From assembly GCA_021568835.1 (NCBI GenBank), contig JAKGSH010000010.1, positions 1,736,001-1,800,000 of the forward strand: 64,000 nucleotides of DNA, in the 5' to 3' direction. Shown one piece after another: positions 10,154 through 18,462 of this stretch. How positions within the stretch are numbered: position 1 is the first letter of the stretch; each line of letters opens with the position of its first letter. Source of the stretch: Streptomyces sp. Tue 6430 (lineage in GTDB: Bacteria > Actinomycetota > Actinomycetes > Streptomycetales > Streptomycetaceae). Position numbers and translations under genes: made by a program. A model generated the notes under the pieces. It did not search any database. It was not told where the DNA came from and saw nothing but the letters and a program-made list of their open reading frames with translations.

Positions 10154-10699
10154 TCACTTGGTGCCGGCGGACCCGCAGCGCGTGTCGTCCCCGCACCAGA
10201 CCGTCCGGGTGACGGTCACGGTGACCGTGGGCCGCCCGGGTTCGGCGGGCTGCGCGGAGCGGGGCGTGGCGAGCGGCGAGGGGGTGGCGGACCCGCAGTC
10301 GCCGAGCCCGCTCACCCGGAACAGCTGCTTGTCGCCGACGTCCGCACGGAGGTCGCCGCGCACGCAGGAGCCGTCGACGGCACGCGTGACGTGGCCGGTG
10401 ACCGTGACGTCCCGTCCGTTGCCGGTCTCGCCCTCGCAGTCGACGGAGGCGACGGTCTCGCGGCCCCCGGAGCCGCCGTCGCCGTAGTCGGCGGTGCAGG
10501 TCAGCCAGCGCACGTCGACGTCCCGGCGCTCGATCTCGGCCGTCGCCGCCTCGTCGGTGGTGTACGCGACGGCCGCCGAGCCGATCCCGCCGGGCTCGCA
10601 CGCCACCGCGCCGGCCACCGCCAGGACCGCCAGCCCCGTCACCGCCGCCGCACGTGTCCCGCGCGTCCGGCTCCGTGTCCTTCTCCTCCATGCCCCCAT
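10154..10699 (-). CDS. Putative secreted lipoprotein of unknown function
   Basis: Polypeptide of 181 residues with an Arg-rich n-region, a hydrophobic stretch (about residues 18-35) and a likely lipobox ending AVAC, so the mature protein would be lipid-anchored outside the membrane. The mature part has six or more cysteines. Its central part (TCTADYGDGGSGG, CVRGDLRAD) is a small beta-rich domain I do not recognise, and the tail is Thr/Val-rich. The ATG at 10699 is chosen because it puts the signal near the start. Function unknown. Confidence 0.6.
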   Translation of the reverse strand: MGAWRRRTRSRTRGTRAAAVTGLAVLAVAGAVACEPGGIGSAAVAYTTDEAATAEIERRDVDVRWLTCTADYGDGGSGGRETVASVDCEGETGNGRDVTVTGHVTRAVDGSCVRGDLRADVGDKQLFRVSGLGDCGSATPSPLATPRSAQPAEPGRPTVTVTVTRTVWCGDDTRCGSAGTK

Positions 10700-10785
10700 G
10701 GAGGGCAGCCTGCCACCGCCGGCGGGAGCGCGGTAGAGCACTTAACGCCATGCGCCGCACCGCCGTCCCGGTCTACGGTGACCGC

Positions 10786-11163
10786 ATGCGCGACCGCCGC
10801 CGCCCGAGAAGACTGATCGTCGACGACACCACCGCCTACCTGTGGACGGTCCGCCACCGGCACCGGGACGGCCGGGGCTGCCGGGACGTCCTCACCCTGG
10901 TCCGGGACGGCGCGCGCACCAGGATCGTCTTCACCGAGGGCGCGGGCCGTTACGTCGGCGGCGGCGCGTACACGCACGCGGGCGGCGTCGGCGACCGCGA
11001 CCACCACCTCAACCTGCACCGGCCCGGCACGGTGCGCGCGCTCCTCGACGAGGCCGTCCGACGCCGGCTGCTGCCGCACGAGGGCGAGCGGGAGCTGGAC
11101 GGCTGGATCCTGTTCGACGCCCTCAGCCGCGCGGCGACCGTGCCCGCGGCTCCACCGGACTGA
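10786..11163 (+). CDS. Conserved hypothetical protein
   Basis: Small basic protein of 125 residues (or 137 from an in-frame ATG at 10750). It shows a beta-strand pattern (LIVDDTTAYLWTVRH, RIVFTEGAG) and then a helical half (TVRALLDEAVRRRLLP). No catalytic motif is evident. It is divergent from the lipoprotein gene and convergent with rsmE. Codon use matches real Streptomyces genes. I do not recognise a named family. Confidence 0.6.
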   Translation: MRDRRRPRRLIVDDTTAYLWTVRHRHRDGRGCRDVLTLVRDGARTRIVFTEGAGRYVGGGAYTHAGGVGDRDHHLNLHRPGTVRALLDEAVRRRLLPHEGERELDGWILFDALSRAATVPAAPPD

Positions 11164-11236
11164 CCCGGGTCCCGGAGGCGGGCGGGTCAGGACCGGCGGC
11201 CGTCACGAGCGACGACCGGTCAGGAGCGACGACCGG

Positions 11237-11983
11237 TCAGGACCAGCGGCCGGTCCGGCCCAGGATCAGGGCGGCGGCGGCCGTCCCGGCGGTCGAGGTC
11301 CGCAGCACGCTGCGCCCCAGCCGGTACGCCCTGGCGCCGGCCTCCTCGAAGAGCGCCAGCTCCTCCGGAGAGACGCCCCCCTCGGGTCCGACGACGAGCA
11401 CGATCTCCCCGGCCGCGGGCAGCGGCGCGGTCGCCAGCGGCTCGCTGCCGTAGTCGCGGTCCTCGTGGAGCACGGCCGCGAAGTCGGCCCGGGCCAGCAG
11501 TGCCGCCACCTGCCTGGTGGTCGCGGCGTCGGCGACCTCGGGGAAGCGGACCCGGCGGGACTGCTTGCCGGCCTCGCGGGCGGTCGCCCGCCACTTGGCG
11601 AGCGCCTTCAGCCCGCGGTCGCCCCTCCACTGGGTGATGCAGCGGGACGCGGACCACGGCACGATCGCGTCGACGCCGGTCTCGGTCATGGTCTCGACGG
11701 CCAGTTCACCCCGGTCGCCCTTGGGCAGCGCCTGGACGACGGTGACCCGCGGCGCCTCGGCGGGCTCCTCCGCCACCTCGGTCAGAGCGACGACGAGCCG
11801 GTCCTTGCCCTCGGCGGCGACGACCTCGCCCCGCGCCCAGCGGCCGGTGCCGTCGGTGAGGACGACCTCCTCACCGGCCCGCAGCCGCTTCACCGAGACG
11901 GCGTGCCGTCCCTCGGGCCCGTCCAGCACGAACTCGGCCGGAGAGTCCGGCAGTTCCTCGACGACGAAGACGGGGGCGGTCAT
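11237..11983 (-). CDS. rsmE: 16S rRNA (uracil(1498)-N(3))-methyltransferase
   Basis: SPOUT-class methyltransferase of 248 residues that modifies m3U1498 in the decoding site. An N-terminal PUA-like domain (residues about 1-75) is followed by the knotted SAM-binding domain with VVGPEGGVSPEE near residue 195 and LGRSVLRTSTA near 225, both diagnostic. The ATG at 11983 overlaps the stop of the upstream gene by ATGA, so translation is coupled. Confidence 0.94.
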   Translation of the reverse strand: MTAPVFVVEELPDSPAEFVLDGPEGRHAVSVKRLRAGEEVVLTDGTGRWARGEVVAAEGKDRLVVALTEVAEEPAEAPRVTVVQALPKGDRGELAVETMTETGVDAIVPWSASRCITQWRGDRGLKALAKWRATAREAGKQSRRVRFPEVADAATTRQVAALLARADFAAVLHEDRDYGSEPLATAPLPAAGEIVLVVGPEGGVSPEELALFEEAGARAYRLGRSVLRTSTAGTAAAALILGRTGRWS

Positions 11984-13060
11984 CGCACACCGCCCGCGCC
12001 GCCGCCCGAGAACGCCGTCCCGGCCGCGTCGAGTTCGTCCGTCAGGACCTCCACCAGTCGCCCGGCGGGCAGGGCGCGGGCCAGCCGGTGTCCCTGGCCG
12101 GCCCACAGCGCCATGCCCTGCGCGTCGCCCGCCTTCGCGGCGGCCTTGCGCAGCGGCGAGGTGAGGTGGTGGACGTCGGGGTAGGCGGCGGGCGCGTAGG
12201 GGCCGTGCTCGCGCAGGAAGCGGTTGACGAGAGCGCGGGCCGGACGCCCGGAGAAGGCGCGGGTGAGTTCCGTGCGCACGAAGAGCGGGTCGGTGAGCGC
12301 CTCCTTGTGCACGGCGGCCGCGCCGGACTCGGGCGTCGCGAGGAAGGCGGTGCCGAGCTGGGCGGCGCTCGCCCCGGCGGCGAGGACGGCGGCGATCTGG
12401 CTGCCCCGCATGAGACCGCCCGCGGCGATCAGCGGCAGGCCGACGGCCTCCCGGACCTGGGCGAGCAGCGACAGCAGGCCGATCCCGGAGCCGTCGTTCT
12501 CGGGATGTCACGGTGGGTGCCCTGGTGGCCGCCGGCCTCCACGCCCTGCACGATCACCGCGTCCGCGCCGGCCCGCTCGACCGCGACGGCCTCCTCGACG
12601 GTGGTCGCGGTGACCAGGGTGAACGTGCCGGCCCGGCGCAGCGCGGCCAGCGCGTCCGGGGCGGGGACGCCGAAATGGAAGGAGGCCACCGGCACCGGGT
12701 TGTCCAGCAGCACCGCCAGTTTGGCGTCGTAGCCGTCGTCGCGGCCGCTGTCCGGATCGCCCAGCTCGGTCCGGTACCAGGCGGTCTCGCCGGCCAGCTG
12801 GTGGGCGTAGACCTCGACGGCGCCGGACTCGGGGTGCTCGGGCTGGGGCATGAAGAGGTTCACGCCGAAGGGCCGGGAGGTGAGGCTCCGCAGCTGCTTG
12901 ATCTCCTGGTACATGCCGTCGGCGGTCTTGTACCCGGCGGCCAGGAAGCCCAGCCCGCCGGCCTCGGACACGGCGGCGGCGAGCTGCGGGAGGGAGACGC
13001 CGCCCGCCATGGGGGCCTGCACGATCGGGAGGGGAGGAGATCGGTCAGTGCGGAGGACAT
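11980..13060 (-). CDS. Nitronate monooxygenase-like FMN enzyme, two frameshifts
   Basis: TIM-barrel flavoprotein of the 2-nitropropane dioxygenase/NPD family, 360 residues after correction. It shows IVQAPMAGGV at the N-terminus, VQGVEAGGHQGTH (phosphate/FMN loop with the catalytic His) near residue 185, and AAGGLM near 230. Two breaks are seen: gggg 13031-13034, where a fifth base gives LLPLPIVQAP, and ggg 12502-12504, where a fourth gives HRDIPENDG. The start ATG at 13060 comes from the first segment. It probably detoxifies propionate-3-nitronate or similar compounds. Some members are FabK-like, which is an alternative. Confidence 0.85.
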
Positions 13061-13121
13061 GACGGCATGGTGTCACGTCGTACGGACGAGTCCGAACCCA
13101 GCCCGTACGGCGCCCGGGGAC

Positions 13122-13164
13122 GGGGAGGGGCGGCGGGGGCGTCCGGCCCCCGCCGCCCCTCCCC
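13122..13164. terminator. Strong hairpin downstream of dnaJ
   Basis: Perfect 19-bp arms (13122-13140 and 13146-13164) with a 5-base loop gtccg, six bases beyond the dnaJ stop. All GC and no T-run. Confidence 0.8.
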
Positions 13165-13169
13165 CACCG

Positions 13170-14303
13170 TCACCGTCCGTTGAACGCGTCCTTCAGCCGG
13201 GAGAACAGGCCCTGCTGTCCGGGCTGGAACTGCCCGAGGGGCCGCTCCTCCCCGCGCAGCTTCGCCAGCTCCCGCAGCAGCCGCTCCTGCTCGGGGTCCA
13301 GCTTGTTGGGGGTCTGCACCTCGACGTGCACGATGAGGTCACCGCGTCCGCCGCCCCGCAGGTGCGTGACACCGCGCCCGTGCAGCGGGATCGACTGCCC
13401 CGACTGCGTGCCGGGCCGGATGTCGACCTCCTCGAGCCCGTCGAGCGTCTCCAGCGGCACCTTGGTGCCGAGGGCCGCCGCGGTCATCGGCAGGGTGACC
13501 GTGCAGTGCAGGTCGTCGCCGCGCCGCTGGAACTGCGCGTGCGGCAACTCGTGGATCTCGACGTACAGGTCACCGGCGGGACCGCCGCCGGGCCCGACCT
13601 CGCCCTCGCCGGCGAGCTGGATGCGGGTGCCGTTGTCGACGCCGGCCGGGATCTTCACGGTCAGCGTGCGGCGCGAGCGCACCCGGCCGTCGCCCGCGCA
13701 CTCCGGGCAGGGCGTCGGCACGACGGTGCCGAAGCCCTGGCACTGCGGGCAGGGCCGCGAGGTCATGACCTGGCCGAGGAAGGACCGCGTCACCTGCGAC
13801 ACCTCACCGCGGCCGCGGCACATGTCACAGGTCTGCGCGGTGGTCCCCGGCGCCGCGCCCTCACCGCTGCAGGTGCCGCAGACGACCGCCGTGTCGACCT
13901 GGATGTCCTTGGTCGTGCCGAAGGCCGCCTCGTCGAGGTCGATCTCCAGCCGGATCATCGCGTCCTGGCCCCGGCGGGTGCGCGAGCGCGGTCCGCGCTG
14001 CGACGCCGTGCCGAAGAAGGCGTCCATGATGTCGGAGAAGTTGCCGAAGCCACCGGCGCCGAAGCCGCCCGCGCCGCCGCCCGCCTGGGACAGGGGATCC
14101 CCGCCGAGGTCGTAGACCTGCTTCTTCTGCGGGTCCGACAGCACCTCGTAGGCGGCGTTGATCTCCTTGAACCGCTCCTGGGTCTTCGGATCGGGGTTGA
14201 CGTCCGGGTGCAGCTCGCGTGCGAGCCGCCGGAAGGCCTTCTTGATCTCTTCCTGCGACGCGTCGCGGCGCACGCCGAGAACGGCGTAGTAGTCCGTGGC
14301 CAC
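13170..14303 (-). CDS. dnaJ: Chaperone DnaJ (second-type, paired with hrcA)
   Basis: Hsp40 co-chaperone of 377 residues. J-domain with HPD (HPDVNPD, about residue 33), Gly/Phe-rich linker (about 75-100), and four CxxCxGxG-type zinc repeats (CGTCSGEG, CDMCRGRG, CPQCQGFG, CPECAGDG; about 140-215), then the substrate-binding C-terminal domains. The GTG start at 14303 follows the hrcA TAA with no gap, so the genes are co-translated. It is probably repressed by HrcA through the CIRCE element upstream of hrcA. It is not linked to grpE or dnaK here, so it is the DnaJ2 type. Confidence 0.95.
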   Translation of the reverse strand: MATDYYAVLGVRRDASQEEIKKAFRRLARELHPDVNPDPKTQERFKEINAAYEVLSDPQKKQVYDLGGDPLSQAGGGAGGFGAGGFGNFSDIMDAFFGTASQRGPRSRTRRGQDAMIRLEIDLDEAAFGTTKDIQVDTAVVCGTCSGEGAAPGTTAQTCDMCRGRGEVSQVTRSFLGQVMTSRPCPQCQGFGTVVPTPCPECAGDGRVRSRRTLTVKIPAGVDNGTRIQLAGEGEVGPGGGPAGDLYVEIHELPHAQFQRRGDDLHCTVTLPMTAAALGTKVPLETLDGLEEVDIRPGTQSGQSIPLHGRGVTHLRGGGRGDLIVHVEVQTPNKLDPEQERLLRELAKLRGEERPLGQFQPGQQGLFSRLKDAFNGR

Positions 14304-15320
14304 TTACGACTCCGCCAGGATCTGTCCGACGTACCGTGCCACTGCGCGTACCGCTCCCATCGTTCCCGGGTAATCCATGCGGGTCGGTCCGACCACGCCG
14401 AGCTTGGCGACTGCCTCGCCGCCCGAACCGTAGCCGACCGACACCACCGAAGTGGAGTTGAGTCCCTCATAGGCGTTCTCGTGACCGATGCGTACGGTCA
14501 TGCCCGAATCCCCCGCCTCGCCAAGGAGCTTGAGGAGCACGACCTGCTCCTCGAGTGCTTCCAGGACGGGTCGGATCGTGAGGGGAAAGTCATGTCCGAA
14601 GCGGGTGAGATTGGCGGTGCCGCCGATCATCAGCCGCTCCTCGTTCTCCTCGACGAGCGTCTCCAGCAGCGTGGAGAGCACCGTCGTGACCGTGCCGCGG
14701 TCCTCGACCTCGAAGGCGTCGGCCAGGTCCTCGACCAGCCGCGGCACGTCGCTGAAGCGGCGGCCCGCGACCCGGCTGTTCAGCCGCGCCCGCAGGTCCG
14801 CCAGCGAGCTCTCGCCGAAGGGGGCCGGGCAGTCCACCATCCGCTGCTCGACCCGCCCGGTGTCCGTGATCAGCACCAGCATCAGCCGGGCCGGCGCCAG
14901 CGACAGCAGCTCGACGTGCCGCACCGTGGAGCGCGTCAGCGACGGGTACTGCACGACGGCGACCTGCCGGGTGAGCTGCGCGAGCAGCCGTACGGTCCGG
15001 GCCACGACGTCGTCGAGGTCGACGGCGCCGTCGAGGAAGTTCTGGATGGCCCGCCGCTCGGGGGCCGTCATCGGCTTGACGCCGGCGAGCTTGTCGACGA
15101 ACAGCCGGTAGCCCTTGTCCGTGGGGATGCGCCCGGCGCTGGTGTGCGGCTGCGCGATGTACCCCTCGTCCTCCAGGGCGGCCATGTCGTTGCGGACCGT
15201 GGCCGGGGAGACGCCGAGGTTGTGCCGCTCGGTGAGCGCCTTGGAACCCACGGGTTCCTCGGTGCCCACGTAGTCCTGGACGATGGCGCGCAGCACTTGG
15301 AGCCTGCGTTCACTCAGCAT
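14304..15320 (-). CDS. hrcA: Heat-inducible transcription repressor HrcA
   Basis: Repressor of 338 residues. An N-terminal winged helix (residues about 1-75, with EPVGSKALTERHNLGVSPAT) precedes a GAF-like regulatory domain and a C-terminal dimer region. Ribosome site GGAGG stands before the ATG at 15320. It binds CIRCE elements and releases them on heat stress when GroEL is titrated. A CIRCE copy lies 47 bases upstream, so the gene is autoregulated. Confidence 0.95.
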   Translation of the reverse strand: MLSERRLQVLRAIVQDYVGTEEPVGSKALTERHNLGVSPATVRNDMAALEDEGYIAQPHTSAGRIPTDKGYRLFVDKLAGVKPMTAPERRAIQNFLDGAVDLDDVVARTVRLLAQLTRQVAVVQYPSLTRSTVRHVELLSLAPARLMLVLITDTGRVEQRMVDCPAPFGESSLADLRARLNSRVAGRRFSDVPRLVEDLADAFEVEDRGTVTTVLSTLLETLVEENEERLMIGGTANLTRFGHDFPLTIRPVLEALEEQVVLLKLLGEAGDSGMTVRIGHENAYEGLNSTSVVSVGYGSGGEAVAKLGVVGPTRMDYPGTMGAVRAVARYVGQILAES

Positions 15321-15366
15321 CCGCGCTCACCTCCAGAAGTCGTCCCCGGTCCCCCGGGCGCCTCGC

Positions 15367-15393
15367 CTGGCACTCTTCACATTCGAGTGCCAG
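15367..15393. promoter_or_regulatory. CIRCE operator
   Basis: CTGGCACTC (15367-15375), nine bases, GAGTGCCAG (15385-15393), a perfect 9-bp inverted repeat with the canonical 9-base spacer and the core GCACTC/GAGTGC of CIRCE. It lies upstream of hrcA and is the expected HrcA binding site. Confidence 0.93.
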
Positions 15394-15523
15394 CGTTCCC
15401 CGGCCCAGTGTACGGCTGTGGGGTACACCCAGGGCAAGGTCGGTCGCCCCGCCGGGCCGCCGGGGCCGGGCCCCGTCGTCGCGGACGGGCGCGAACACCG
15501 ACGACAGGGGCTAGCGTCGCGGT

Positions 15524-16248
15524 ATGACGGTGACTTGGGAAGAGCTGGGGTGGGAACGGGTCGCCACCGGGGTCGGCCGGTGCCGGCTGCCCGGCTGGGA
15601 CTGCACGGCGGGGCTGGTCGTCGGGGAGGGCGGGCCCTGTTGGTGGACGCCGGGTCGAGTCTCGCCGAGGGCGCCCGGCTGCGGGCGTGCGCCGAGGAAC
15701 TCGCCGGTCACCGTGTGACGGATCTCGCGCTCACACACCCCCATTTCGACCATGTGCTCGGGGCGGCGGCCTTCGCGGGCGCGGAGGTCTACGCGGCGGT
15801 GGGAGCGGAGACGGTGGCGGCGGACGAACTGCGCGCGGACGCGGTCCGGTGCGGCCTGGACGAGGCCGCGGCCATGGAGGCCGCGGGCACCCTGGTGCGG
15901 CCCCGCCACCCGGTCTCCGGCGAGTGGACGCTCGACCTGGGCGGCGGGCGGCAGGTCCTGCTGGCGAACGTCGGTCCGGGCCACAGCGCGCACGACCTCG
16001 CCGTCCTCGTCCCGGCGGGCCCCGGCTCGCCCGAGGTCGTCTTCTGCGGCGACCTCGTCGAGGAGTCCGGCGAACCGCAGGCCGGGCCCGACGCCGTACC
16101 GTCGCGGTGGCCGGCCGCCCTCGACCGGCTGCTGGACCTCGGCGGCGAGGACGCGCTGTACGTGCCCGGTCACGGCGCGGTGGTGGACGCGGCGTTCGTC
16201 CGGGCCCAGCGGGACGCGCTGGCCACGCGCTTCGGCGTGTCGCCGTGA
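15524..16248 (+). CDS. MBL-fold metallo-hydrolase, one frameshift
   Basis: Metallo-beta-lactamase-fold enzyme of 241 residues after correction, with THPHFDH near residue 70 (zinc site 1), further ligands in NVGPGHSAHD and FCGDLVEE, and the terminal VPGHGAVVD. The N-terminus (MTVTWEELGWERV) and body are in different frames, joined by adding one base to ggg 15632-15634 so that EGGALLVDAG is read. Substrate unknown. It resembles subclass B3-type or quinoprotein relay hydrolases rather than RNase Z. Confidence 0.82.
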
Positions 16249-16279
16249 CCGCCGCGGGGCTTCTCCTATCGTCATCCGA

Positions 16280-17104
16280 ATGGGCCCCCGTGTGTACTCC
16301 GCCGACCTGACCCCGCCGTGGAAGAAGAAGCAGCCGCCCGCCCCCGAGGTCCCCGCGGACCCCGGTCTGGTGGTGGAGGAGCCCGGCACCGGTTTCTGCG
16401 GCGCGGTGATCCGCTGCGAGGCGGGCACGGTCACCCTGGAGGACCGCTTCGGCAAGCACCGGGTCTTCCCGCTGGAACCGCGCGGCTTCCTCCTGGAGGG
16501 ACGGGTCGTGACGCTGGTCCGCCCGGCCCCGACGGCTCCGGTGCGGCCCACCCGTACCGCCTCCGGTTCGGTCGCCGTGCCCGGCGCCCGCGCCCGGGTG
16601 GCCCGCGCCGGCCGCATCTACGTCGAGGGCCGGCACGACGCCGAGCTGGTGGAGAAGGTGTGGGGCGACGACCTGCGCGTCGAGGGCGTGGTCGTGGAGT
16701 ACCTGGAGGGCGTGGACGACCTGCCGTCGATCGTCGCCGGGTTCGCCCCCGGCCCCGACGCCCGCCTGGGCGTGCTGGTGGACCACCTCGTCCCCGGCAC
16801 CAAGGAGTGGCGCATCGCGCAGTCCGTGACCGGCGAGCACGCGCTGGTGGTGGGCCACCCGTACATCGACATCTGGGAGGCGGTGAAGCCGTCGTCGGTG
16901 GGCATCGCGGCCTGGCCCCGCGTCCCGCACGGGCAGGACTGGAAGACGGGGGTGTGCCGCGCGCTGGGATGGCCGTCGGAGAACACCGGCGCGGTGTGGC
17001 AGGCCGTCCTGAAGCGGGTGGGGTCCTACAAGGACCTGGAGCCGGAGCTGCTGAGAGCGGTCGAGGAACTGATCGACTTCGTCACGGCGCCGGCCGAAAC
17101 CTGA
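16280..17104 (+). CDS. DUF3097-family protein with a Toprim-like segment
   Basis: Actinobacterial conserved protein of 274 residues. The N-terminal 90 residues form a beta-rich module. The central segment RIYVEGRHDAELVEKVW followed by YLEGVDDL and LGVLVDH has the spacing of a Toprim fold (conserved Glu, then acidic pairs). The C-terminal part is helical. It starts 31 bases after the metallo-hydrolase and may be co-transcribed. The DUF assignment is from memory of the family, and the Toprim relation is my inference. Confidence 0.75.
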   Translation: MGPRVYSADLTPPWKKKQPPAPEVPADPGLVVEEPGTGFCGAVIRCEAGTVTLEDRFGKHRVFPLEPRGFLLEGRVVTLVRPAPTAPVRPTRTASGSVAVPGARARVARAGRIYVEGRHDAELVEKVWGDDLRVEGVVVEYLEGVDDLPSIVAGFAPGPDARLGVLVDHLVPGTKEWRIAQSVTGEHALVVGHPYIDIWEAVKPSSVGIAAWPRVPHGQDWKTGVCRALGWPSENTGAVWQAVLKRVGSYKDLEPELLRAVEELIDFVTAPAET

Positions 17105-17149
17105 CCCGGGGTGCGGGACACCGGGGTAGAGGTCCCCCGGCCGAGGCCC

Positions 17150-18382
17150 TCAGTCCACCAGGTCCCGCACCACCGCGTCCGCCAGCAGCCGTCCCCGCAG
17201 GGTGAGGACGGCCCGGCCCGCCTCGTAGGGGCCGCCGTCCAGCAGCCCCTCCGACAGCGCCCGCCGCGACGCCGCCAGCCCCGCCTCCTTCAGCAGGTCC
17301 AGCGGAACGCCTTCCCGCAGCCGCAGCTCCAGCAGGATCCGCTCGACCCGGCGGTCCTCCTCCGACAGGACCTCGCGTCCGGCACCCGGCGAACGGCCGC
17401 TCGCCAGCGCCGCCGCGTACGCCCCCGGGTGCTTGACGTTCCACCAGCGCACGCCTCCGACGTGGCTGTGGGCCCCCGGCCCCGCGCCCCACCAGTCGGC
17501 GCCCCGCCAGTACAGCTCGTTGTGCAGGCAGCGGCCCGCCTCGGAGGTGGCCCAGTTGGACACCTCGTACCAGTCGAAGCCCGCCGCGGACATCGTCTCC
17601 TCGGCGATCAGGTACCGGTCCGCGTGGACGTCGTCGTCGGTCATCGGGATCTCGCCGCGGCGGATCCGGCGGGCGAGCCCGGTGCCCTCCTCGACGATCA
17701 GGGCGTACGCGCTCACGTGGTCGGGTCCGGCGCCGAGGGCGGCGTCCAGGGAGGCCCGCCAGTCGTCGTCCGACTCGCCGGGGGTGCCGTAGATCAGGTC
17801 GAGGTTGACGTGCTCGAAGCCGACGCCGCGGGCCTCCGCCACGCAGGCCTCGGGGCGGCCGGGCGTGTGGGTGCGGTCGAGGATCCTCAGCACGTGCTGC
17901 CGGGCGCTCTGCATGCCGAAGGAGATCCGGTTGAAGCCGCCCTGGCGGAGGGTGGCGAGGTACGCCGGGTCGACCGACTCCGGGTTGGCCTCGGTGGTGA
18001 CCTCCGCGTCCGCGGCCAGCCCGAACTCCTCGCGGATCGCCGTGAGCATCCGGACCAGGTCACCGGCCGCGAGCAGGGTGGGCGTACCGCCGCCGACGAA
18101 GACCGTGCGGACCTGGCGCGGGTCGTCGCCGAGGACCTTGCGGGCCAGCCGGATCTCGTCGATCAGGGTGTCGGCGTAGTTCTCGCGGGAGGCGAGGACA
18201 CCGCCGGTGCCGCGCAGCTCGGTGGCGGTGTAGGTGTTGAAGTCGCAGTAGCCGCAGCGGCTCGCGCAGTAGGGCACGTGCAGGTAGAACCCGAGGGGGC
18301 GGTCGGCGGCCCCGGCGAGCGCGGAGGCGGGCAGCGCGCCGTCGGTGGGGACGGGCTCGCCGTCGGGAAGTGCGGAAGGCAT
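17150..18382 (-). CDS. hemW: Heme chaperone HemW (radical SAM, HemN-like)
   Basis: Radical SAM protein of 410 residues with the cluster motif CASRCGYC near residue 39, VFVGGGTPT near 105 and the HemW signature HNELYWRGADWWG near 285. It lacks the extra N-terminal region of true coproporphyrinogen dehydrogenases. HemW inserts heme into respiratory proteins. ATG at 18382 within GGAAGGCATG. It is convergent with the DUF3097 gene. Confidence 0.92.
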   Translation of the reverse strand: MPSALPDGEPVPTDGALPASALAGAADRPLGFYLHVPYCASRCGYCDFNTYTATELRGTGGVLASRENYADTLIDEIRLARKVLGDDPRQVRTVFVGGGTPTLLAAGDLVRMLTAIREEFGLAADAEVTTEANPESVDPAYLATLRQGGFNRISFGMQSARQHVLRILDRTHTPGRPEACVAEARGVGFEHVNLDLIYGTPGESDDDWRASLDAALGAGPDHVSAYALIVEEGTGLARRIRRGEIPMTDDDVHADRYLIAEETMSAAGFDWYEVSNWATSEAGRCLHNELYWRGADWWGAGPGAHSHVGGVRWWNVKHPGAYAAALASGRSPGAGREVLSEEDRRVERILLELRLREGVPLDLLKEAGLAASRRALSEGLLDGGPYEAGRAVLTLRGRLLADAVVRDLVD

Positions 18383-18462
18383 GTCCTCCATTGTCCCGTA
18401 CGCCGCCCGCAGGTCCCGCGGGCCGCTGTGCGGCTCCTGCGCGATGCCGCGCGGCGGCCGTG

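Noticed and set aside
12513..15527. 1004-codon plus-strand ORF
   Set aside because: Antisense to the nitronate monooxygenase-like gene, dnaJ and hrcA, whose families are clear on the other strand.
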